From contig QYPD01000016.1 in NCBI GenBank assembly GCA_007279775.1, positions 1-9,970 on the forward strand: DNA of 9,970 nt, written 5' to 3'. This document shows, in pieces, positions 5,436 through 9,970 of the stretch. Source of the stretch: Spirochaetia bacterium (lineage in GTDB: Bacteria > Patescibacteriota > Minisyncoccia > UBA6257 > UBA9933). The translations under genes were made by a program, and so were the position numbers. The notes below the pieces were generated by a model. That model ran no database searches and was not told the DNA's origin. It worked only from the letters and a program-made list of their open reading frames with translations. Each line of letters begins with the position of its first letter. Position 1 is the first letter of the stretch.

Positions 5436-5671
5436 AACATCAATTCTTAGTTCCAAAGAAAATAATCGCCCGTCAAGCCAAGGGAGCCGGGAATACCTAA
5501 ACTCCGATTTCGATCGGCGCAGGGTAAGTTCGGTGACATGGGCTAAGTCGTAACAAGGCACCGGTAGCGGAAGCTGTCGGTGGACTAATTAAACTAATTA
5601 AGTAGTCGACATTGTGGCTCGCAACAGCGAGGCACGATAAGGTATTGGCCATAAAGCCTAAAATCATGGCT

Positions 5672-5693
5672 GGGGCAACTAAAAAAGTTCTGA
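5672..5693 (+). ncRNA. pre-16S processing helix, trailer arm
   Basis: This arm is complementary to 1471-1492 over all 22 positions, counting two G-U pairs. Two local hairpins lie between the 16S end and this arm: GTGGCTCGC-AACA-GCGAGGCAC (about 5612-5633) and TTGGCCAT/ATGGCTGG (about 5645-5673). No tRNA fold and no CCTCC occur between 5585 and 5672. Confidence 0.85.
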
Positions 5694-5702
5694 AATCTTT
5701 AC

Positions 5703-5731
5703 TTGGAATAAACTTGAAATAGTTATATAAT
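5703..5731 (+). promoter_or_regulatory. promoter of the response regulator, leaderless layout
   Basis: TTGGAA at 5703-5708 and TATAAT at 5726-5731 are separated by 17 bases. The -10 ends six bases before the ATG at 5738, so the expected transcription start falls on or next to the start codon. No SD can fit. Confidence 0.8.
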
Positions 5732-5737
5732 TATATT

Positions 5738-6112
5738 ATGAATAAAATACTTTTAGTTGAAGATGACACGTTTTTATCTTCTTTATTGAGAAATCGTCTT
5801 CAAAAAGAAAATTTGGAAGTTAGTTATGCAGCCGACGGCGAAGAGGCGATTAATTTTTTGAAATCAAACAGCCCTGATTTGATTCTTTTGGATATTATTT
5901 TGCCGAAGAAATCGGGATTTGAAGTGATGGAAGAAATAAGAAATAATCCGCAAATGCAGGGCAAAGAAATTCCAATAATCATTATTTCAAATTTGGGTCA
6001 GCCCGAAGACATTATCAGGGGCCAAGATTTGGGCGCCATAGAATATTTTATAAAAGCGAGAACTTCCATAGACGAATTAGTTAGAAAAATAAAAGAATTT
6101 CTTGCCCAGTAA
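5738..6112 (+). CDS. single-domain CheY-like response regulator
   Basis: This is a phospho-acceptor receiver domain of two-component signalling, 124 residues with no output domain. Visible residues are the acidic pair D9-D10 after KILLVED, the phosphorylated D52 in LILLDIILP, S84 at the Thr/Ser switch site (IIIISN), and K106 in YFIKA with F104 as the aromatic partner. All key positions are present, so it should be functional. No histidine kinase lies in the window. It directly precedes the pilin and assembly ATPase genes, so it may act on pilus function, as CheY-like PilG and PilH do elsewhere; that is inference from position. Its own promoter gives a probably leaderless mRNA. Confidence 0.93.
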   Translation: MNKILLVEDDTFLSSLLRNRLQKENLEVSYAADGEEAINFLKSNSPDLILLDIILPKKSGFEVMEEIRNNPQMQGKEIPIIIISNLGQPEDIIRGQDLGAIEYFIKARTSIDELVRKIKEFLAQ

Positions 6113-6161
6113 CACTACTTCAAGGAAGCGTCGCAAAATAAAAGTTATCCACATTTTTATT

Positions 6162-6190
6162 TTGAACAACTGTTAATTAAATGTTATCAT
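6162..6190 (+). promoter_or_regulatory. promoter of the first prepilin gene, leaderless layout
   Basis: TTGAAC (6162-6167) and TATCAT (6185-6190) are spaced by 17 bases, with TG one base ahead of the -10 (extended -10). Seven bases separate the -10 from the ATG at 6198, so transcription would start at the initiation codon. Confidence 0.78.
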
Positions 6191-6197
6191 TGAGTTA

Positions 6198-6752
6198 ATG
6201 AAAAAAGGTTTTACTCTTATAGAACTTGTCATAGTTATCGCTATTTTAGCCGTTTTGGCTTCAATTGTGGTTTTGGTTTTGAATCCGGCCCAGCTTATGG
6301 CGCAAGCAAGAGATTCGCAAAGAATCTCCGATTTGAGCAGCGTTAAAATAGCCGTTGCTTTATATATTACAACAACTACTTCAACTCCAACCATAGGAAC
6401 CGGGCCGACTTGCACCGTCACCGGATGCAATGTTAGCGGGCCTTTTGGCTCGGAAACAATAAGCACTTCAACGGCGGTAGACAGCACCGGTTGGGTGCCT
6501 GTTGATTTAACTGAAGCGGCCGGAGGCTCTCCTTTGCCGAGCTTGCCTTTGGACCCGACTAATTCCGGAAATTATTTTTACGCTTATAAAGGCGAAGATA
6601 CGAACCACACTTTTGAAGTTGACGCGCGCCTTGAAAGCCAAAAATACAGGGATATGATGAAAAACGATGGCGGCAATAAAAATACTTGTTCAACCTACAC
6701 GGAAGACACTTGTTATTACGAAATCGGGACTTACCCCGGGTTGAATATATAG
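6198..6752 (+). CDS. type IV pilin-like protein with prepilin signal (first copy)
   Basis: This is a fibre subunit or minor pseudopilin of a type IV pilus system in the membrane or cell surface. The 184 residues begin MKKGFTLIELV: a short basic leader with prepilin peptidase cleavage expected between G4 and F5, and the conserved glutamate at E9 (position 5 of the mature chain). A hydrophobic helix spans residues 5-29. The NPAQLMAQARDSQRISDLSSVK segment continues the N-terminal helix. The globular part has GGSPLPSLPLDPTN, YFYAYKG and four cysteines in two pairs (TCTVTGC and TCSTYTEDTC), which could form disulfides. It is closely similar to the next gene in its first 60 or so residues and in layout, so the two are tandem duplicates. 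Whether it is the main or a minor subunit cannot be told. Confidence 0.93.
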   Translation: MKKGFTLIELVIVIAILAVLASIVVLVLNPAQLMAQARDSQRISDLSSVKIAVALYITTTTSTPTIGTGPTCTVTGCNVSGPFGSETISTSTAVDSTGWVPVDLTEAAGGSPLPSLPLDPTNSGNYFYAYKGEDTNHTFEVDARLESQKYRDMMKNDGGNKNTCSTYTEDTCYYEIGTYPGLNI

Positions 6753-6788
6753 CTTTATAGCGGCTTTGGATTTATACACATTTCGCTA

Positions 6789-6816
6789 TTGTTTTAATAT
6801 AAGTTTAAATTATAAT
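6789..6816 (+). promoter_or_regulatory. possible promoter of the second prepilin gene
   Basis: TTGTTT (6789-6794) and a perfect TATAAT (6811-6816) are 16 bases apart, which would give a leader of about 38 bases before the ATG at 6861. The leader has AAAGG, but it is 25 or more bases from the ATG and cannot serve as an SD. Confidence 0.55.
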
Positions 6817-6860
6817 AATCATATAAATAAAAGGTCGAAAGTTATATCTGAATATTTTTT

Positions 6861-7397
6861 ATGAAAAAAGGTTTCACATTAATTGAGCTTGTAATCGTTA
6901 TCGCCATTTTAGCCATTTTAGCCGCTGTGGTTGTTTTAACCTTGAATCCTGCGCAGCTTATGGCTCAAGCCAGGGATGCGCAAAGAATTTCCGATTTGGG
7001 CAGCGTTAAAAGCGCTATCGCGCTTTATTTAGCAACGGCGACAACTCCAGCCATTGGTGCTGGCGGTCCGAATGCTATGGCTTCAACCACAACGTGCACA
7101 GGTTTTTTCTCGTCAGCTTGCACGACGATAGTTACCTCGACACTCGTTACTACGGCAGGGTGGGTGCCGATAGCTTTAGCTGACACAGCAGGCGGTTCTC
7201 CGCTTTCCGCACTTCCGACAGACCCGACAAATAACGCCACATACCAATATGCTTATAAGGGCGATGCCACAAATTTTGTTTATAAGATAGTCGGAAAATT
7301 AGAAAGCGACAAATACAAGGTGGTTACAGGTCCAATGGGTACAGACGGCGGTAATAACGCTTCGAATTACGAGATAGGCACGAATCTTGCTTTATAG
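6861..7397 (+). CDS. type IV pilin-like protein with prepilin signal (second copy)
   Basis: The 178 residues begin MKKGFTLIELVIVIAILAIL, with cleavage expected after G4, glutamate E9 and a hydrophobic helix to about residue 29. The next block (NPAQLMAQARDAQRISDLGSVK) is almost the same as in the upstream copy. The two proteins diverge after about residue 55 but keep GWVP..L...AGGSPL..LP.DPTN, Y.YAYKGD, a LES.KY segment and a DGGN....YEIGT ending. It has one cysteine pair (CTGFFSSAC) where the first copy has CTVTGC, and it lacks the second pair. The stop overlaps the possible start of the next gene by 11 bases, which suggests cotranscription. Confidence 0.93.
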   Translation: MKKGFTLIELVIVIAILAILAAVVVLTLNPAQLMAQARDAQRISDLGSVKSAIALYLATATTPAIGAGGPNAMASTTTCTGFFSSACTTIVTSTLVTTAGWVPIALADTAGGSPLSALPTDPTNNATYQYAYKGDATNFVYKIVGKLESDKYKVVTGPMGTDGGNNASNYEIGTNLAL

Positions 7398-8052
7398 TTT
7401 AGACAAAGTGTCTTTATTATTGATTTTACCAATTTTAATCGTTTTCTTGGGAGCGCAAATTTTTTTGCGCTCCTTTGGTATAGGCGATCCGAAACTACGA
7501 ATTCATCCGAATCTACAAATTTATCCGAATGATACGAGCAAAATTTATAAACATCTTTTTTTTGGGGCGGTAATTTTAACATTCTCCTATCTCGTTTTCC
7601 AAAGCTTCCAACAATATTGGGCTTGGGCCGGAAACGAATTATCCAAAAATCTTCTTCCGCCCTATCAAACTAATTATTTTATTTTTTACGTTTTTACCAG
7701 ATTTTTCGCGCCATATTTAATTTCGCTTGCGGCGGCCTTGGTTTTTTTGTTTTCGGCGAAAATTTTAAACAAAAAATACGAAGAGCGGTTTTTTTATCCC
7801 GAAGAAATTTATCTTGGCGCCTCGGCGATTTTTTTGTCGGGCCACCCGGGATGGCTATTTTATGTTGTTTTTCTGCTTGTCGTTTACGTTTTAGTCCAAT
7901 TATTTTTCGTCGCTAAATACTCAATACTCAATACTCAATACTCGTCTCCTCGTCTGTCGCTTTATTGGTTGTGGATTCCGGTCGCAATTATTGTTATAAT
8001 ATTAATGAATTGGCTGAAGACTTTGCCTTGGTGGAACTTGCTGAAAATATAA
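7387..8052 (+). CDS. five-helix membrane protein of unknown function
   Basis: The frame has no ATG near its beginning. The start is TTG at 7387 (overlapping the pilin gene by 11 bases) or GTG at 7408. The product, up to 221 residues, shows five hydrophobic segments: about residues 9-26, 57-75, 101-120, 153-176 and 193-210. The conserved-looking stretch EERFFYPEEIYLGASAIFLSGHPGWLFY lies before helix 4. I do not recognise the family. Its place between pilin genes and pilB suggests an inner-membrane role in the pilus machinery, but this is only inference. Two loops are made of intergenic-type repeats in frame: residues about 35-51 from family A (7489-7538) and residues about 178-186 from ACTCAAT repeats (7918-7943). 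A perfect 10-bp hairpin (7450-7473) also lies within the frame. Confidence 0.7.
   Translation: MLYSLDKVSLLLILPILIVFLGAQIFLRSFGIGDPKLRIHPNLQIYPNDTSKIYKHLFFGAVILTFSYLVFQSFQQYWAWAGNELSKNLLPPYQTNYFIFYVFTRFFAPYLISLAAALVFLFSAKILNKKYEERFFYPEEIYLGASAIFLSGHPGWLFYVVFLLVVYVLVQLFFVAKYSILNTQYSSPRLSLYWLWIPVAIIVIILMNWLKTLPWWNLLKI
7450..7473. repeat. perfect 10-bp hairpin GGAGCGCAAA/TTTGCGCTCC
   Basis: The arms 7450-7459 and 7464-7473 enclose TTTT. It lies 53 bases after the stop of the second prepilin gene and inside the membrane-protein frame, where it encodes GAQIFLRS at the end of the first helix. It could weaken transcription past the pilin genes, but the T-run is in the loop and 3' arm, not after the stem. 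Confidence 0.6.
7489..7538. repeat. family A repeat within the membrane-protein gene
   Basis: Units CCGAAACTACGAATTCAT, CCGAATCTACAAATTTAT and CCGAATGATACGA follow one another. They match the wording of the intergenic element at 1231-1352. They translate as the loop PKLRIHPNLQIYPNDT with no stop. Confidence 0.7.
7918..7943. repeat. tandem 7-base repeat (TACTCAA, about 3.5 copies) within the membrane-protein gene
   Basis: The repeat unit is seven bases, so successive copies are read in different frames, giving KYSILNTQYSS. It lies in the loop between the fourth and fifth hydrophobic segments. A change in copy number would shift the frame and remove the last helix. Confidence 0.75.
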
Positions 8053-8220
8053 ATTAAAATTATTCTAATTGTCCTAATTTCTAATTATTCTAATGAAATC
8101 CCAATTATTTAAAACCCCAAATAATAAATTAAAGATAAAAAACAATTGTTAATTTGGCGCTTGGGATTTGGTTATTTATTAGGTCAATTAGGTTAATTAG
8201 AATAATTAGGTCAATTTATT
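8053..8220. repeat. long imperfect inverted repeat of CTAATT units (family B) before pilB
   Basis: The left half (ATTATTCTAATTGTCCTAATT and on to AAATCCCAA) is mirrored by the right half (TTGGGATTT and on to TTAGAATAATTAGGTCAATTT). The centre is near 8135, with CAATTGTTAATTTGG. It fills the whole gap between the membrane-protein gene and pilB. I see no convincing promoter in it. The arm wording returns at 9941-9970. Confidence 0.75.
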
Positions 8221-8225
8221 AACTT

Positions 8226-9935
8226 ATGCTTCAGATTCCAAATCAAAAACTTAAAGAAATTTTGATAAAAGAAGATTTAATCAGCGCGGAAAATTTTGAC
8301 AAACTGGCGGTTGAATCTAAAAGAATGGGCCAAAATATGGCAGATGTTTTAATTTCGCAGGGCGTGATAAAGCCGAACTATTTTTATACTTTGGTGGCGA
8401 AATACGTCGGCGTGGAACTGGTTAATTTGGGCGGGCAGGCAATTGAGGAAAAAACTTTAAGGAAATTATCGGAAGATCTCGCAAGGCAAAAGAGAGCGCT
8501 TATTTTTAAAGAGGAAAGCGACGGAACGCTTAGTGTCGCGATGGAAGACCCTTCCGATTTAGCGACGATAGAATTTCTTGAAAAAAATCTTAAGGTTAAA
8601 ATAAAGCCGTTTTTGGTAACCTCCGACGATTTGAATAGGGGATTCGCTTTTTACGGCCGGCATTTGACAGAAGATTTTAAGCAAATAATTGAAGAAAATA
8701 TTCAAGCTTCTCTTAGAAAAAAAATAGGTGATGTTAAAGAAGCGGCCAAAGACGTGCCGATAGTCGCGATAATAGACAACATTCTTTCTTACGCGATTTC
8801 TTTGCAGGCTTCGGACATTCACATTGAAATTTTGGAGAGTCTTATTTTAATAAGGTATCGCATAGACGGTGTGCTTCATGAAATTATAAGGATGCCGAAA
8901 GAAGTCCACCCGGCGATAGTGGCGAGGATAAAATTATTGGGTGATTTGAAAATAGACGAACATTTGAAACCGCAAGACGGTCGTTTCCGCCACAAAATAG
9001 GGCCGGACATGATAGATATTCGTATTTCCATAATTCCGGTTTTCTACGGCGAAAAAGTGGAAATGCGTCTTCTGCCTTCAACCCAGCGCCCGCTTTCCAT
9101 GGAAGAGCTTGGAATTTTGGAAGACACCAGAAAAATAATAGAAGAAAACATCAAGAAAACTTATGGAATGGTTTTGGTTTGCGGCCCCACCGGTTCCGGA
9201 AAAACAACGACTCTCTATTCAATTTTAAACATATTAAACAGGCCGGAGGTTAATATAGTAACCATTGAAGACCCGATAGAATACGACATAAAATACGTTA
9301 ACCAAACTCAAATCAACCCATTGGCAGGAATAACTTTTGCCACTGGGTTACGGTCTATTTTAAGGCAAGACCCGAATATTATAATGGTCGGTGAAATTCG
9401 CGACGAAGAAACCGCCGAAATTTCCGTTCATTCGGCTTTAACGGGCCACCTCGTGCTTTCTTCTTTGCATACAAACGATGCCGCAACCGCGGTTCCGCGA
9501 TTAGTTGATATGAAAGTGGTTCCGTTTTTGGTGGCGGCGACTTTAAACGTCAGCATCGCTCAAAGGCTTGTAAGGAAAATCTGCCTTAACTGCATAGAGT
9601 CTTACGCGGCTGATAAAGGCACGGCGGCTTTTTTGGAAAAACAATTAAAAGAAGTAAATCCTCAGTCAAAGTTAACCGTTCCCAAATTTCTTTATCGCGG
9701 AAAAGGCTGTGCTGTTTGTCATAACACCGGTTATCGCGGACGAAACGGAATTTACGAAGTCTTAAGCATAGACGAAGAGATAAGGAAATTGATAATCAAA
9801 CCGGAATTTTCGCTCAGCGATTTGAACGACGTGGCGAAGAAAAAAGGAATGATAACAATGTTTGAAGATGGATTAAGAAAGGCCGCGCTCGGAATGACAA
9901 CAGTAGAAGAAGTTCTAAGAGTTATTCGCGAATAA
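8226..9935 (+). CDS. pilB: type IV pilus assembly ATPase, PilB/GspE family
   Basis: This cytoplasmic hexameric ATPase drives addition of pilin subunits at the inner membrane. Its 569 residues match the usual length. Domains in order: an N-terminal GspE_N/MshEN-type region (about 1-145), a linker, then the ATPase core (about 165-560). Motifs seen are Walker A GPTGSGKT (320-327), the Asp box TIEDPIEY (346-353), Walker B with the catalytic glutamate in IIMVGEIRDEE (385-395, E390), a His box with H408 and H415 in GHLVLSSLHTND, and the zinc-binding cysteines C453, C456, C495 and C498. The zinc site separates PilB/GspE from the retraction ATPase PilT, which lacks it. No motif is damaged. It follows the prepilin genes, its likely substrates. 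There is no SD ahead of the ATG. A pilC or pilT gene may follow beyond the window. Confidence 0.96.
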   Translation: MLQIPNQKLKEILIKEDLISAENFDKLAVESKRMGQNMADVLISQGVIKPNYFYTLVAKYVGVELVNLGGQAIEEKTLRKLSEDLARQKRALIFKEESDGTLSVAMEDPSDLATIEFLEKNLKVKIKPFLVTSDDLNRGFAFYGRHLTEDFKQIIEENIQASLRKKIGDVKEAAKDVPIVAIIDNILSYAISLQASDIHIEILESLILIRYRIDGVLHEIIRMPKEVHPAIVARIKLLGDLKIDEHLKPQDGRFRHKIGPDMIDIRISIIPVFYGEKVEMRLLPSTQRPLSMEELGILEDTRKIIEENIKKTYGMVLVCGPTGSGKTTTLYSILNILNRPEVNIVTIEDPIEYDIKYVNQTQINPLAGITFATGLRSILRQDPNIIMVGEIRDEETAEISVHSALTGHLVLSSLHTNDAATAVPRLVDMKVVPFLVAATLNVSIAQRLVRKICLNCIESYAADKGTAAFLEKQLKEVNPQSKLTVPKFLYRGKGCAVCHNTGYRGRNGIYEVLSIDEEIRKLIIKPEFSLSDLNDVAKKKGMITMFEDGLRKAALGMTTVEEVLRVIRE

Positions 9936-9940
9936 CTCTA

Positions 9941-9970
9941 AAATTGACCTAATTATTCTAATTGACCTAA
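9941..9970. repeat. start of another CTAATT (family B) repeat after pilB, cut by the window edge
   Basis: AAATTGACCTAATTATTCTA and the following bases are nearly the reverse complement of the right arm before pilB (8183-8220), apart from a missing short unit. pilB is therefore flanked by inverted copies. The element probably continues as a hairpin beyond the window. Confidence 0.7.

Larger units (their letters stand above)
4517..5466 (+). mobile_element. group II-type intron with LAGLIDADG ORF in 16S at 1399/1400
   Basis: Exon 1 ends TACTCAC (C1399) and exon 2 resumes CGCCCGTCA (C1400), so a 950-base insert splits the decoding centre. The group II assignment rests on domain V at 5401-5435: lower stem CTCGCCGTA/TGCGGTGGG, a single U facing CCG, upper stem ACGG/CCGT and a GAAA-type loop. 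This is the standard domain V layout with a CGC triad. GTCAGAAGTCAGC...CGTAGTACC at 4898-4923 is the sequence familiar before domain IV in bacterial group II introns. The ORF fills domain IV and ends where domain V begins. The 3' end AAT fits the AY rule. The 5' end is AATAAAAGCGCC and not GTGYG, and no clear branch-point helix precedes the 3' site. There is no reverse transcriptase. Confidence 0.8.
1676..5595 (+). rRNA. rrs: 16S rRNA gene, split by two introns and with enlarged loops
   Basis: Conserved segments appear in order: GAGTTTGATCCTAGCTCAG (about 1684), ACTGAGACACGG, GTGCCAGCAG, TTGGGCGTAAAGAGCGAG, GGATTAGA, GACGGGGACTCGCACAAGC, CAACGAG-type 1100 region, GATGACGTCAAATC, CGCCCGTCA and AAGTCGTAACAAGG. 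Exons by my alignment to E. coli numbering are 1676-2752 (1-788), 3799-4516 (789-1399) and 5467 to about 5584 (1400-1531). Exon sequence totals about 1.9 kb. The excess comes from enlarged h6, h10, h17 and h39. Helix 45 with its GGAA loop is intact, but after GGTGGA (5579-5584) the expected TCACCTCC is replaced by CTAATTAAACTAATTAAG, so no anti-SD is seen. The mature 3' end is uncertain. No tRNA or 23S gene follows, so this 16S is unlinked within the window. The start is set by alignment and has a few bases of uncertainty. Confidence 0.96.

Noticed and set aside
4517..5466. Archaeal-type bulge-helix-bulge intron at the 1399 site
   Set aside because: A LAGLIDADG ORF in 16S would fit this type, but the domain V hairpin and the GTCAGAAGTCAGC...GTAGTACC segment point to group II, and I see no bulge-helix-bulge at the junctions.
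4517..5466. Group I intron at the 1399 site
   Set aside because: AATCGCAGCC near 4715 resembles a group I P4 strand, but no matching P7 pair of the GACTA/TAGTC kind is found, the last exon base is C, and the last intron base is T, not G.
5585..5735. A tRNA gene in the 16S trailer
   Set aside because: There are hairpins, but no T-loop GTTCGA-type sequence, no cloverleaf and no CCA end. Part of the region pairs with the leader.
7450..7475. Rho-independent terminator after the second prepilin gene
   Set aside because: The stem is perfect, but no T-run follows it; the T's are in the loop and 3' arm. The membrane-protein frame continues through it.
8160..8225. Promoter directly before pilB
   Set aside because: TAGAAT and similar hexamers occur, but the region is CTAATT-repeat sequence and no -35 partner stands out. 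A match by composition is likely.
1363..9970. CRISPR array among the many repeats
   Set aside because: The repeats are short, degenerate and palindromic and lack regular unique spacers. No cas gene is present.

Overview
This window looks like a Parcubacteria-type Candidate Phyla Radiation (CPR) genome. The evidence is the 16S rRNA sequence (a 5' end of the GGCGGCGTGGATAAGGCATGCAAG type, GAATAGACGG at the 920 region, non-standard 515 and 1100 regions), self-splicing introns inside 16S, AT-rich compact genes without Shine-Dalgarno (SD) sites, and a type IV pilus cluster with short pseudopilins. The assignment rests on recall of such sequences, not on a search.

Layout. Positions 1-88 may hold the end of an unknown + strand gene. 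Positions 165-1226 (- strand) hold rpmE (L31) followed by a release factor 1 gene that lacks the usual N-terminal domain. A divergent region (1227-1675) carries a repeat hairpin, a strong 16S promoter and a long folded leader. The 16S gene occupies about 1676-5595, roughly 3.9 kb. It contains a group IB intron at E. coli position 788 (2753-3798) with an 87-residue ORF of unknown function, and a group II-type intron at 1399/1400 (4517-5466) that encodes a LAGLIDADG endonuclease instead of a reverse transcriptase. Exon loops h6, h10, h17 and h39 are enlarged, mostly by palindromic repeat sequence. A 22-bp leader/trailer helix brackets the whole gene. No tRNA or 23S gene follows within the window.

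Positions 5738-9935 (+ strand) hold a single-domain response regulator, two duplicated prepilin-like genes, a five-helix membrane protein of unknown function and a PilB/GspE assembly ATPase. Together they look like part of a type IV pilus locus.

Three points stand out. (1) The 16S 3' end reads GGTGGA then an AT-rich repeat, with no CCTCC before the processing stem. The anti-SD therefore appears to be absent, and at least two nearby genes have promoters placed so that their mRNAs would be leaderless. The only good SD in the window lies inside the group I intron, in front of an ORF with different codon use. (2) A bacterial 16S group II intron in the decoding centre carries a LAGLIDADG ORF, an apparent 5'-terminal insertion and no visible branch-point helix. 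(3) Several families of short palindromic repeats have spread through intergenic DNA, 16S loops, intron loops and, in frame, protein genes (prfA and the membrane protein).
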